A stretch of DNA of 38,023 bases from JBGSUZ01 sp043770095 (GTDB lineage: Bacteria > Bacillota > Clostridia > Peptostreptococcales > Acidaminobacteraceae). Shown here piece after piece: positions 1 to 8,244 of the stretch. The first letter of the stretch is position 1; every line of letters starts with the position of its first letter. The position numbers were made by a program, and so were the translations under genes. The notes beneath the pieces were generated by a model. It worked only from the letters and a program-made list of their open reading frames with translations. It was not told the DNA's origin and made no database searches. Where the stretch lies: NCBI GenBank assembly GCA_043770095.1, contig JAYVIR010000089.1:1-38023 (forward strand), read 5' to 3'.

Positions 1-2646
1 ATCTAAAATATTTAAGAATGCGGCTAGGATTACCATCAAATAACCCTGAAATTCAATCATCGGCCCAAAAGCTTCAAAAATTAAAAAATAGGGAAGGCCA
101 ATCATTCCCGTTGTGCCATAACGCGGATTAAGCTGCATCTTCTTGTGAAAGAAAAGAATATCAATCAGTCCGCGGTGCCAACGGATGCGCTGGCTTTTGA
201 GACTTTTCAAGTCTTCTGGTACTTCAGTCCAACAATTGGCATTAAAGGCATAGAGAATTTTAAAGCGTTGCTTTGATTCGTGGAGCAAACGGCTGATTCG
301 AACAACCAATTCCATATCTTCGCCAACAGTATCTTTTTTATAACGGCCACGATGGGTCATATACCCACCAATCGAAATAATTCGATCTTTTCTAAAGAGT
401 CCAAAAGCCCCCGAGATGATGAGCAAACTGTCAATTTCTTGCCACCCTAAACGACCCGCCATAAAGGCACGTATATACTCAACGGTCTGAAACCGTGCTA
501 AGTGATTGTCCGGTATACGAATTTTAGAAATGAGACCGTGATCAACCTCGCAGCCATTCAGCGGGAATATATTTCCTCCAAGTGCAGGCGTTTCAACACA
601 TTCGTCAAGCGTAAGCGATGCAAGTTTTAATAATGCTTCTGTCTCAAGCAATGAATCTGCATCAATTCCACAGAAATATTCCTTATTGGCGACGTTGATG
701 CCTGCATTTAACGAGTCTGCCTTTCCACCATTATTTTTATCCACAACAATCAATTTTGGATAGGATGGATTTCGGTAAATGCCTCGAATTGGCTCTGTCT
801 TAAGGCTATCGTTGTAATAATAATCAACTCTGAGCAAACTATAATAATCGATTAAACAGTTTAAGGTATTGTCCTGACTTCCATCATTAACAATAATGAG
901 CTCATAGTCAGGATACTTAAGATTTAAAAGTGAATTGGCACTCGCTATAATATTCTTCTCCTCATTGTACGCAGGAGCAACTATGGAGATGGTTGGAATC
1001 ATTTTATTTCTAAACAGCATGGTGATGTTCTTTAAGTTCCACAAAGCGGACTGCTTCATGAGGTTTTTATATGAAAAGCCAAGTAAGACCAAGTAACTCA
1101 AGTTGATGCTCACAGAATAGAATGCCAAAACGTAGTTGAACGTGATGACATAGTCTTTTAGACTCACTATAAAGGGTGCATTCATTACCAATTCATAGTT
1201 CGTGGCAATGAAATAGATTGGGAAAAATATAATGGCGACGATTGTTAATAAAACAACCGCTACAACAAGGTTGGGATCTTTTTTCTGTTCTTCTCTGGTT
1301 TTTGGAAACTTATAAGGTTCAAGGTGCCACTTCATAAGCAAATGAGGGTCTAAGTAGGCTCTAAATGACAATTGGAGAGGATTGTCCGCGCCAATTGAAG
1401 TTCTCAAAATATCGATTAGTCGATTTTCTAAATCTATGTCTCGATTTTTATTCATAAAGCCAATGAGCTCATTAATTCGACCATTTTCTAAAATAGTCTG
1501 AAGGATTAGAGTAGATTTGGCATCAGCCTTTGTATTTAGCTTCAGAATATAATATTCAATTTTATTTGACAATACCTGCGCAAGTTGGTTTTTTACGTCT
1601 TTATCCAGCTCTTTTTCAAATGCCTCTTCAACGACATACAAAAATCTTGGGTTCGCCTCAATCATTGCAGTAGTACAGCCAATGAGAGTCTTTGCGTATT
1701 CTTCTTCATGAAAATGCGCTAGAAGAACGTGAATAAATTCAGTCGTTTTTTGTTTTGAAACTGCCCAAAAAGCATTTCTTTTGATGATTGGATTTCTACT
1801 TTTCCAGTACCGATCTATTGCAAAATCTTTTGAGTAGATATTTGCAAGCGTTCTACAGGTCATTTCAAGTAGCGCATTCATGTCTTGCTGCAAATACGTT
1901 ATCTTGTATTTGCGTGACCCCTGCTGAATGAGTAAGTTATAATGGGCATGGCTTGAGGTCATATGCATTTCATAGCGATTAACAAAATCCAGGAGATAGG
2001 CTTTAAGTTCCTGGTTGAGATTTTCGCCTGCAAACTTTAAAATTAATTCACGGTGTTCAACCGCCCTGGTGTCCTTTAAAACATAAAAATAAGGCATAAA
2101 AAGTTCGCCATATTCCAAAATATTCGAAATGGCTTTTTCTCTATACCATTTATGAGAATTTATCAACTCGTCAATCAAAATAGGCAAAGACTCTGGATTG
2201 TGAATGTCTGTCAATGCGTTGGAAATGTATATTTTTACAGAAACATTTTTTTCGCGACGAATCGCTTTTTCAAGAATTAAGCGCGCTTCTTCAGTGGCAA
2301 TAAGACCTAAATAAGTAGCCGCCGCTTTTCTTCTGGTTCTGCTCAAAGACTTTAAATGAAAAGATTCACGTTTTGCTACTCGATTTAGCGCATCTGATTC
2401 CCATCGAATATGTGAACTGTCCATGAGCAAAGTTTGTTTAATTTCTTTTAATTCTCTTAATGACTCTAGCGTGCCTTTAAACGAATTGGTCATCAAAGAC
2501 AAAATCATGGTCAACCGTTTATTGTTTCTTAAGTATACCTCTTCTTGCGAAGACAGTTTTTTAATGAGCATTTTCGCGACTAAAAAGAGGACTATGTATA
2601 GCATGATAATCAAAAAAAGTTGCAGGAATTCTATGCTTACACTCAT
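1..2646 (-). CDS. HEAT-repeat / family 2 glycosyltransferase, membrane-bound (partial, C-terminus outside window)
   Basis: An uninterrupted minus-strand frame of 882 codons runs from ATG at 2646 off the left edge. An N-terminal membrane helix (about residues 4-25) is followed by roughly 350 residues of helical HEAT-like repeats (clearest at 80-180). Two more membrane segments follow (about 465-490 and 510-535), then a GT-A catalytic domain from about residue 550. It shows the nucleotide-sugar loop APAYNEE, a DAD motif near 662, GED near 771 and QRIRW near 820, the signature of processive polysaccharide synthases (PgaC, hyaluronan and cellulose synthase types). The expected role is synthesis and export of an exopolysaccharide; the sugar cannot be told. 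The start overlaps the stop of the upstream ODP-domain gene (ATGA), so translation is probably coupled. The long HEAT region on a synthase of this type is unusual and may be a scaffold or protein-docking surface. The glycosyltransferase call is firm; the product is inference. Confidence 0.88.
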   Translation of the reverse strand, partial: MSVSIEFLQLFLIIMLYIVLFLVAKMLIKKLSSQEEVYLRNNKRLTMILSLMTNSFKGTLESLRELKEIKQTLLMDSSHIRWESDALNRVAKRESFHLKSLSRTRRKAAATYLGLIATEEARLILEKAIRREKNVSVKIYISNALTDIHNPESLPILIDELINSHKWYREKAISNILEYGELFMPYFYVLKDTRAVEHRELILKFAGENLNQELKAYLLDFVNRYEMHMTSSHAHYNLLIQQGSRKYKITYLQQDMNALLEMTCRTLANIYSKDFAIDRYWKSRNPIIKRNAFWAVSKQKTTEFIHVLLAHFHEEEYAKTLIGCTTAMIEANPRFLYVVEEAFEKELDKDVKNQLAQVLSNKIEYYILKLNTKADAKSTLILQTILENGRINELIGFMNKNRDIDLENRLIDILRTSIGADNPLQLSFRAYLDPHLLMKWHLEPYKFPKTREEQKKDPNLVVAVVLLTIVAIIFFPIYFIATNYELVMNAPFIVSLKDYVITFNYVLAFYSVSINLSYLVLLGFSYKNLMKQSALWNLKNITMLFRNKMIPTISIVAPAYNEEKNIIASANSLLNLKYPDYELIIVNDGSQDNTLNCLIDYYSLLRVDYYYNDSLKTEPIRGIYRNPSYPKLIVVDKNNGGKADSLNAGINVANKEYFCGIDADSLLETEALLKLASLTLDECVETPALGGNIFPLNGCEVDHGLISKIRIPDNHLARFQTVEYIRAFMAGRLGWQEIDSLLIISGAFGLFRKDRIISIGGYMTHRGRYKKDTVGEDMELVVRISRLLHESKQRFKILYAFNANCWTEVPEDLKSLKSQRIRWHRGLIDILFFHKKMQLNPRYGTTGMIGLPYFLIFEAFGPMIEFQGYLMVILAAFLNILD

Positions 2647-4628
2647 TCAATCAGTCCTTTGAGTTTCCTGCTTGCAATGCCTACCAACTCAGATAGCATA
2701 TAAGGTTTTTTGATATAATGCGTGACACCTAACTCCAAAGCCCGTCTCACAGAATCTTCGTTTTTTTGCTGTGACAAATAAATCATTTCTATCGATTTGG
2801 TTTCCGATCGTTTCAGCAAATTTTCCCGAAGAAGAAAGCCATCAATTTTAGGCAGTTGCGTCTCCGAAATAATCAAATTTGGAAAATATTCCGTTGCCAG
2901 CTTAAAACCTTCTAACCCATCCGTCGCTGTGAATACAAGAATGCCCAAATTATCGAAAAACGACTTTAGAACACTCAGATTAACTTCCTCCGTGTCAACA
3001 ATCAAAATGCTTGCCACTTCAATCGTTTCACTGCTTTGTATCCCAGAATAGGTAATTCTATTTTTGCCAAGCAGTTTAGACTGTCTTAATCGGTGAATCG
3101 CAAGTTCCATGTAGTCTTCTAACGTCTTTTCAAAAGTAATGGCATCTAGGGCAATTTCCTTTGAAAATGAAACTCCAACAGAAATGGTAATCTCCGTTAT
3201 AAAAAATTCAGATTGCTCGACTGCATGTCTAAACCTCTCCGTCATATCCACAAGCGCCTCATCGGCTATACCTTTGACATAAACGCCAAAATCACAAGAC
3301 TGCATTTTAAAAATCGCCGATTCGTTAAAGTGTTCTTTTATCAAATAGGAGAGATTCAGTAAAATGTGATCTTCCTCATCTTCGCCGTATCTAAATTTAA
3401 TTTTCGAATAATTATCAATGCTTATGAAAATCAAAGCGCCCATGCTGCGCCAATCCTCTTCCTCTAATTCATTGAGCAATAAAGATTTTAGAAACGTTTC
3501 GTTATATAGTCCAGTTATTGGGCATTTATTCATTTTTTCTTCAACCGCTTTCATAGATTGATCCAGCGCCTGATTGATGGCATGAAGTCTTTGATTTTCT
3601 TGATTCGCCGTCTCAAGCAGTGACACAAATACGGGTGGGAGCGGCACGTCATAAGTGGCAGAAAGTGTCTTTACAAAGGGCTCTATTACCGTCAACCATA
3701 ACACGCCTTTTTGAGCTTTAACAATTTCAAAGATGTGAGCCCATAAAGCGGCACCATCCCCGTCATAATCAATAATCTGCTTAGAGGCGTCCATTCTCAG
3801 CGACATTATCCCTTCAAAGATAGAAATGACTTCTTCGCAGGGGTACACATTCGCATAGCGGTTCATAATTTCGTTGAAAAGCATCAAAAACCCACCTGAA
3901 GCCATAAAATTTCTTTTAATCGGGGTGAGCAAAGTACCGCACTCCAAATTTCTGAGCGCATGTATGTATTTAGGAATATGTTCTCTTATGATTGCCCCAT
4001 GCTGAGGCAAAATCAATTCAATTTTATAGGTCAGCAGAACATCCATGACGGGTCGAAGCACTGAATTCGAGGGCATGTAATGCTCGTGAAAGGTCAACAT
4101 TTTATCCAAATAGTTTTCATCGGCATAAAGGGTTCTATTATAACTAAACGCGCCAAAAAGATCACTTGAGAATAATGAACGACTCTCGTGATCATAGGTT
4201 GCAAATGCGCCCGCAAAGTGCAGATACGGCGTGAGGATAAATTCTAGAATTCTGCCCGACTCTAAAATAAGGCGATTGTCATGTTCTTCAATCAAATAGT
4301 AAGGCGACTTAATGTCATAATATTGGATGAGGGTCATTGTGCGCCAAGACGTAATGATTTGAGCGTTTAAGCCTCGTTTTTCAAGGTGAGGCACAGCAGA
4401 GCAAAAATCAGGGTCTTCGTGGTGAAGGATGACATATTTGATTTGAGAGAGTGGCACAATCGCTTCCACATTGGCAAGAACGCTTTCAAAATCCATAATA
4501 GAACCGGGATCGATTAAGACGGCTTCTAGCCCATCTACAAGCAAGTAAGGATTGCAGTCTAAGCCCAAGCGAGACTCCGTATCCCCTATATGATAAATGC
4601 CAAATTCTTTTGAAACTTGAATCGTCAT
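2643..4628 (-). CDS. ODP/metallo-beta-lactamase fold - degenerate GGDEF - degenerate receiver protein
   Basis: The 661-residue soluble protein has three parts. Residues 1-240 resemble the oxygen-binding di-iron (flavodiiron-like metallo-beta-lactamase) domain, with candidate metal ligands in HHEDPD (69-74), H137, D156 and H210. A helical linker with a coiled-coil-like stretch (about 340-368) follows. Residues 370-527 align with GGDEF domains, but the active-site loop reads QSCDF (443-447) instead of GGDEF, so cyclase activity is unlikely. Residues 540-661 form a receiver in which the phospho-acceptor aspartate is glutamate (E589) and the acidic pair is D545-T546, while the KP lysine (K641) remains. 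The likely role is a non-enzymatic sensor or scaffold reporting oxygen or redox state to the coupled glycosyltransferase; this is inference. A GGGGGC ribosome binding site precedes the ATG. The domain calls are good, the ligand assignment is moderate and the function is unknown. Confidence 0.85.
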   Translation of the reverse strand: MTIQVSKEFGIYHIGDTESRLGLDCNPYLLVDGLEAVLIDPGSIMDFESVLANVEAIVPLSQIKYVILHHEDPDFCSAVPHLEKRGLNAQIITSWRTMTLIQYYDIKSPYYLIEEHDNRLILESGRILEFILTPYLHFAGAFATYDHESRSLFSSDLFGAFSYNRTLYADENYLDKMLTFHEHYMPSNSVLRPVMDVLLTYKIELILPQHGAIIREHIPKYIHALRNLECGTLLTPIKRNFMASGGFLMLFNEIMNRYANVYPCEEVISIFEGIMSLRMDASKQIIDYDGDGAALWAHIFEIVKAQKGVLWLTVIEPFVKTLSATYDVPLPPVFVSLLETANQENQRLHAINQALDQSMKAVEEKMNKCPITGLYNETFLKSLLLNELEEEDWRSMGALIFISIDNYSKIKFRYGEDEEDHILLNLSYLIKEHFNESAIFKMQSCDFGVYVKGIADEALVDMTERFRHAVEQSEFFITEITISVGVSFSKEIALDAITFEKTLEDYMELAIHRLRQSKLLGKNRITYSGIQSSETIEVASILIVDTEEVNLSVLKSFFDNLGILVFTATDGLEGFKLATEYFPNLIISETQLPKIDGFLLRENLLKRSETKSIEMIYLSQQKNEDSVRRALELGVTHYIKKPYMLSELVGIASRKLKGLIE

Positions 4629-4673
4629 AGTAGCCCCCAGTCGTTATTTATTTCAATTTATAAATACCTCATT

Positions 4674-5069
4674 TTATTTTAAAAACAATTTCCAAGTCAC
4701 GCCAAATTTATCGCTCACCCAAGCCACTTTTCTTAGATTTCCAACAGGCTCAGGCCCCATAAGAACATTGCCCTCTGCAGATAATTTGTCAAAGAGATGA
4801 TCAAATTCTGATTCGACAGGACACTCCATATAAAGAGATATAGCCCAAGTAAATGCAGGGCAATACGCCGCTTCCATGTCCATCGCCATAAGCGGCTGAC
4901 CCTTAAGTTCAAAAGAACTGTGGAATACTTTGCCTTCTTCGCCACGTTCATTTTTGCCAACCATAGTCATATGATTGATTTTTGAACTTGGAAAGATAGA
5001 TACATAAAAATTAACAGCTGCCTCAGCGGTACCACAAAAGGTGAGAAATGGAATAATTGGTTGACTCAT
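4674..5069 (-). CDS. VOC superfamily protein, PhnB/3-dmu-9_3-mt type
   Basis: This 131-residue cytosolic protein has the pattern of the PhnB-like branch of the vicinal-oxygen-chelate (glyoxalase) superfamily: an opening IPFLTFCGTAEAAVNFY, a central FELKGQPLMAMD strand and an ending KFGVTWKLFL. One such module is about 130 residues, so the protein is full length. These proteins usually dimerise. Many lack an assigned substrate, and the old name 3-demethylubiquinone methyltransferase-like is not evidence of activity. AAGGAGG lies 9 bases before the ATG. It is transcribed ahead of the ODP-GGDEF gene with a 45-base gap, so co-transcription is possible, but no functional link is evident. The family is confident and the reaction unknown. 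A second, longer member lies at 25954-26457. Confidence 0.85.
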   Translation of the reverse strand: MSQPIIPFLTFCGTAEAAVNFYVSIFPSSKINHMTMVGKNERGEEGKVFHSSFELKGQPLMAMDMEAAYCPAFTWAISLYMECPVESEFDHLFDKLSAEGNVLMGPEPVGNLRKVAWVSDKFGVTWKLFLK

Positions 5070-5142
5070 AAACGCGTTCCTCCTTAAATTCTAATGCTAA
5101 GTTTTTACCCACTTTAAAGCCGATGTAACTGAGCTAGTATTT

Positions 5143-5754
5143 TTATAGCATCATATTTAGGATGAGTACCAATCCCGTCATTGCAACAAGGAACCAAAAA
5201 ATACCACTAATCAGCTTAGTACCTTTGCTTTTTTTAGGCTTAGGTGCTTTTTGCTGAAGTGCCTGAATCATCTTAATCTGTGCTTTGTCTTGCACCTGGC
5301 TCTTAGGAATAATATTTGCTTTTGTCACATCCGTATAAAATCCAAAATAATTTTTAGTTTCTTTTGCCATATAAAAATTTGAAACCTTGAGTTCGATATT
5401 TTCGTTGGCGAATCCTACCTTTAATTGATCCACTCCAATTTCGTATTCAATAGTGCCTCTCATCACCTCATTCATTTGCATAACCTCTGCGGCGCTTTTT
5501 CGCATTTTCGCTGGAACTCGGCTAAACAAAAACAGACCCACCAAAATTAAGCCATCCGAAATGAGGATATTCATACTGAACGCATTACTCGTAAAAGCAT
5601 TATAATTCATCATAACAATGATGAATAAAAAATATAACCCCACCACTACAATTTGAACGGGCGGCAAATTTTTGATGTTGTCTACCATAACCTCTTTTTG
5701 AAATTGGTACAAATCTTCTTCTGTTAGTTTTACCTGAACGATTGTCGGGTTCAT
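5143..5754 (-). CDS. YcxB-like membrane protein
   Basis: A 203-residue protein with two closely spaced hydrophobic helices (about residues 32-50 and 60-80), a soluble beta-rich domain (about 95-165) and a C-terminal hydrophobic helix (about 183-202) preceded by a Lys-rich patch (PKPKKSKG). This matches YcxB-like proteins, where two membrane helices precede a YcxB-like C-terminal domain; the extra C-terminal anchor is less typical. No catalytic residues can be pointed to and the family has no firm function. AAAAGGAG lies just upstream of the ATG. The gene diverges from the small membrane protein gene at 5861 across about 106 AT-rich bases. The gene call is strong and the family call moderate. 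Confidence 0.75.
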   Translation of the reverse strand: MNPTIVQVKLTEEDLYQFQKEVMVDNIKNLPPVQIVVVGLYFLFIIVMMNYNAFTSNAFSMNILISDGLILVGLFLFSRVPAKMRKSAAEVMQMNEVMRGTIEYEIGVDQLKVGFANENIELKVSNFYMAKETKNYFGFYTDVTKANIIPKSQVQDKAQIKMIQALQQKAPKPKKSKGTKLISGIFWFLVAMTGLVLILNMML

Positions 5755-5816
5755 AAGAGCTCCTTTTAAAAGTTAATAGAAATTTAATTATATAGTCATA
5801 ATTTTTATATAACCAA

Positions 5817-5832
5817 ATGGTACTATTACCAT
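5817..5832. promoter_or_regulatory. Small perfect inverted repeat in a divergent promoter region
   Basis: ATGGTA-CTAT-TACCAT lies midway between the divergent starts at 5754 and 5861, in otherwise very AT-rich sequence, about 30 bases before the GTG at 5861. Its place and symmetry suit an operator for a dimeric repressor. Only six base pairs per arm are present, so chance is possible. Confidence 0.35.
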
Positions 5833-5860
5833 TATACATAATTTATGAGGGGGATTTACA

Positions 5861-6211
5861 GTGAAAAATGCACTCAAGGTATCAGACGATTTTTTTGGCA
5901 GACATCCTATTTTAGGCATGCTTGCTTTTAACGTGATTGCCGTTCCAGTTGGGGTGCTCATTGGATTTTTGATCCGATATTACACCCATTGGAATATGAG
6001 TACCATTATTTTTTGTGAAGCGCTTCTTGTTTTGCTTATCTGCAAATCAAGTGTCGAAGGGAATTCTGGCCTTCGAACCACTAACAACTGGTGTAGAGAT
6101 GATGTCAGCGCAGAAAGAGATACCTACTTTGGCGCTTATCAGTTTGCCATCAAATACGGCATTCTCGGTGTCTCACTTTTTCTTATTTCTGGTTTATTCG
6201 GCGTCTCATAA
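5861..6211 (+). CDS. Small hypothetical membrane protein
   Basis: The 116-residue protein starts with GTG, placed 8 bases after a clear GAGGGGG ribosome binding site. It has hydrophobic helices at about residues 18-40, 46-62 and 93-115, separated by a polar loop (about 64-90). The loop carries a CRDD sequence and several charged residues. No family is recognised. It stands alone on the plus strand, convergent with the response regulator gene ending at 6225 (13 bases between stops, with no clear terminator hairpin). The start region contains an inverted repeat at 5817-5832 that could be an operator. The overlapping longer reading at 6015-6425 has no ribosome binding site and runs through the antisense of the regulator, so it was not preferred. 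Confidence 0.72.
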   Translation: MKNALKVSDDFFGRHPILGMLAFNVIAVPVGVLIGFLIRYYTHWNMSTIIFCEALLVLLICKSSVEGNSGLRTTNNWCRDDVSAERDTYFGAYQFAIKYGILGVSLFLISGLFGVS

Positions 6212-6224
6212 AAGGTCAGCTTTC

Positions 6225-6917
6225 TTACCTGTTCATCCTATACCCAGCACCCCAAACGGTTTCAATGAACCTTGGGCTCGCTGGGTCTTTTTCTATCTTC
6301 CTTCGAATCTTTTGAATATGCACGGCGACTGTCCCAATATCGCCATAATTATCAGTGCCCCAAATGCGTTCGAAGAGCAGTTCGCGACTGAAAATGATGT
6401 CCACATTGCTCGCAAAAAACTGTAAAAGTTCAAACTCCTTAGTGGTAAGCGTCGCCTCTTTTCCGTCTACAAATACCCTGTGAGAACGCCCCTGAATGAC
6501 GATGCTGCCTATCACAATTTCGTCCGGCTCCCCCTGCTTGCCCGCAATGCGCTGGTAACGCTTAAGGTGCGCCTTCACCCTCGCAACTAGCTCCGAAGGG
6601 CTAAACGGCTTAGTAATATAATCGTCCGCACCGAGCCCAAGCGCCCTGATCTTATCGATGTCCTCCCCTCTAGCCGAGACCATGAGGATGGGAATTTCCG
6701 TTTCGTCACGGAGCCTTCTCAAAATTTCAAAGCCATCCATGCCAGGGAGCATCAAATCCAGAAGAATCAAGTCCCAGCTTTGCTTTAGCGCCATTTCAAG
6801 ACCAAGCTTTCCGTCCGCATATTGAGCCACCTGCATGCCCTCTATCTCCAGATAATCCGCTTCCAAACGGGCAATGTCCGGATCGTCTTCAATGATTAGA
6901 ATCCTTGGTTTTGACAT
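6225..6917 (-). CDS. OmpR/PhoB-family response regulator
   Basis: The 230 residues form a receiver domain (1-118; acidic pair D11-D12, phospho-acceptor D54 in LLDLMLPGMDGFE, K103 in ITKPFSPSEL) and a winged-helix DNA-binding domain (about 130-230; TTKEFELLQFF and VAVHIQKIRRKIE). All key phosphorylation residues are present. It should be a DNA-binding regulator phosphorylated by the kinase encoded immediately upstream, whose coding region it overlaps by 22 bases. Kinase-before-regulator order is less common than the reverse. The locus follows the Cys/His-rich protein gene, so metal or redox stress is a reasonable, unproven, signal. GAGGAAAACCT before the ATG supplies the ribosome binding site inside the kinase gene. 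Confidence 0.95.
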   Translation of the reverse strand: MSKPRILIIEDDPDIARLEADYLEIEGMQVAQYADGKLGLEMALKQSWDLILLDLMLPGMDGFEILRRLRDETEIPILMVSARGEDIDKIRALGLGADDYITKPFSPSELVARVKAHLKRYQRIAGKQGEPDEIVIGSIVIQGRSHRVFVDGKEATLTTKEFELLQFFASNVDIIFSRELLFERIWGTDNYGDIGTVAVHIQKIRRKIEKDPASPRFIETVWGAGYRMNR

Positions 6918-8080
6918 AGGTTTTCCTCCTGATTAAGTGGCAATTTTATGCCTATGGTGGTTCCCAGTCTAAGCTCACTCACTACCCAAATTTGACCCAA
7001 ATGGGCTTCCACAATTTCCTTGGCAATGGCAAGACCGAGTCCGCTGCTGCCTGAAGCCATGGTTCTCGCATCGTCCCCTCTGTAAAACCGCTCAAATATT
7101 TTTTCAAGTTGCTCTTCGGGTATGCCAGGGCCATTGTCCTTAATTTCCAGCTTCAACCACTCTCCTCCACTTTCTAAAGAAAGCTTAAAGTCAATTCTAG
7201 CCGATGTTTTTTGTCCGTAGGCAACCGCATTTCCCACTATATTTCGAATGGCGCGCGTCATGAGCTTTGAGTCGATGACCAAGGAAACCGGTACGAGCAT
7301 TTCGTCTTGGTAAGACATTTCCACGCCATGCTCTTCGTGTTCGAGTTCAAGTTCTTGAAAGAGTTCATTGACATAATCGTTGATTGACAGGCGGGTGCAC
7401 TGGAAATTGAGCTTGTGAAGATCCAGTTTTGAGTAGAGCAAGAGATCATCGATTAGACGGTTCATATATCTAGCGTTCTGCTGAATGATTTTATAGTAAG
7501 CCTCTTGCTTCTCAGGGCTATCCGCGACACCGTCCAAAATGCCGTCAATAAAGCCGTTGATTGAGGTGATGGGCGTTTTAAGATCGTGCGAAATGCTGGC
7601 AATTAAGTCTTTGCGATTCGCCTCATACTTAGATTTTTCCATTTCAGATGCCTTCAAACGTTGACTGGTGCTGTTGAAGACATGAATGAGCTCCGCAATT
7701 TCAGGGGCAGAGCCAGGTGTGACCTCAACGCCGTAATTGCCTCTGGAAACTTCGAAAAGACCACGCTTTAAGTCTTCCACAGGCTTTAAAATCTGATTGT
7801 AAATGCGCCTAGAAACGAGCACACCGATAATCTCTTTAAGCGTCACGAGGGCGACGAGCGCTATCAAAAACCGATAGGATTCCTTCGGAAGTTCCCCTCG
7901 ACTGGTAAAGAAAGCGACTGCCATGGCAAACAATAAAAACATGGGTGAGAATATAAAAAATCGATGATAGCGAGAGTATTGGTGTCTTAGCAGTAGGTCT
8001 TCACAGCAGATGTCGTTTGATTTCATTCGCTTGTGGTGTTTTATTTTTTGGTGATGCTTCATTTTTGGGGTGGGCTTCAT
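6896..8080 (-). CDS. Membrane sensor histidine kinase with His-rich cytoplasmic tail
   Basis: The 394-residue protein has two membrane helices (about 41-60 and 70-90) joined by only about 10 extracytoplasmic residues. A HAMP-like linker follows (about 91-145), then HisKA with H165 in SISHDLKTPITS and HATPase_c with DNGPGIPEE and SGLGLAIAKE. The missing extracellular sensor domain suggests an intramembrane-sensing or cytoplasmically triggered kinase. The first 40 residues are very basic and His-rich (HH pairs at 9-10 and 15-16, CC at 25-26), which could bind metal in the cytosol; that is inference. It is encoded 164 bases after the Cys/His-rich protein and overlaps the regulator gene. A GAAGGTGA ribosome binding site precedes the ATG. 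Kinase identity is certain, the ligand unknown. Confidence 0.93.
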   Translation of the reverse strand: MKPTPKMKHHQKIKHHKRMKSNDICCEDLLLRHQYSRYHRFFIFSPMFLLFAMAVAFFTSRGELPKESYRFLIALVALVTLKEIIGVLVSRRIYNQILKPVEDLKRGLFEVSRGNYGVEVTPGSAPEIAELIHVFNSTSQRLKASEMEKSKYEANRKDLIASISHDLKTPITSINGFIDGILDGVADSPEKQEAYYKIIQQNARYMNRLIDDLLLYSKLDLHKLNFQCTRLSINDYVNELFQELELEHEEHGVEMSYQDEMLVPVSLVIDSKLMTRAIRNIVGNAVAYGQKTSARIDFKLSLESGGEWLKLEIKDNGPGIPEEQLEKIFERFYRGDDARTMASGSSGLGLAIAKEIVEAHLGQIWVVSELRLGTTIGIKLPLNQEENLCQNQGF

Positions 8081-8202
8081 GGGTTCACCTTCTTTCTTTA
8101 TTATTTTATGTAATGTAATCCGTCATAAAATGAATAGGACAAAAGGGCAGCTATAAAAGCCACCCTTTGATTATGATTGTACAAGTTGCACTAATCAATT
8201 GC

Positions 8203-8236
8203 AATATTTGTCGCTTTGATGCCAGCGGCAAATATT
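8203..8236. repeat. 12-bp inverted repeat / hairpin between the Cys/His-rich gene and the kinase gene
   Basis: AATATTTGTCGC and GCGGCAAATATT flank a 10-base loop, just past the stop of the Cys/His-rich gene (8245). In minus-strand RNA one position becomes C-A, leaving 8+3 pairs. No U-run follows, so this is not a standard terminator. It could be an RNA-stabilising hairpin or a protein-binding site ahead of the kinase gene. Confidence 0.5.
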
Positions 8237-8244
8237 ACAATCCA

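Noticed and set aside
6015..6425. 136-codon plus-strand frame across the end of the small membrane gene and the regulator
   Set aside because: It overlaps two better-supported genes, has no ribosome binding site, and its second half is antisense to a conserved winged-helix domain.
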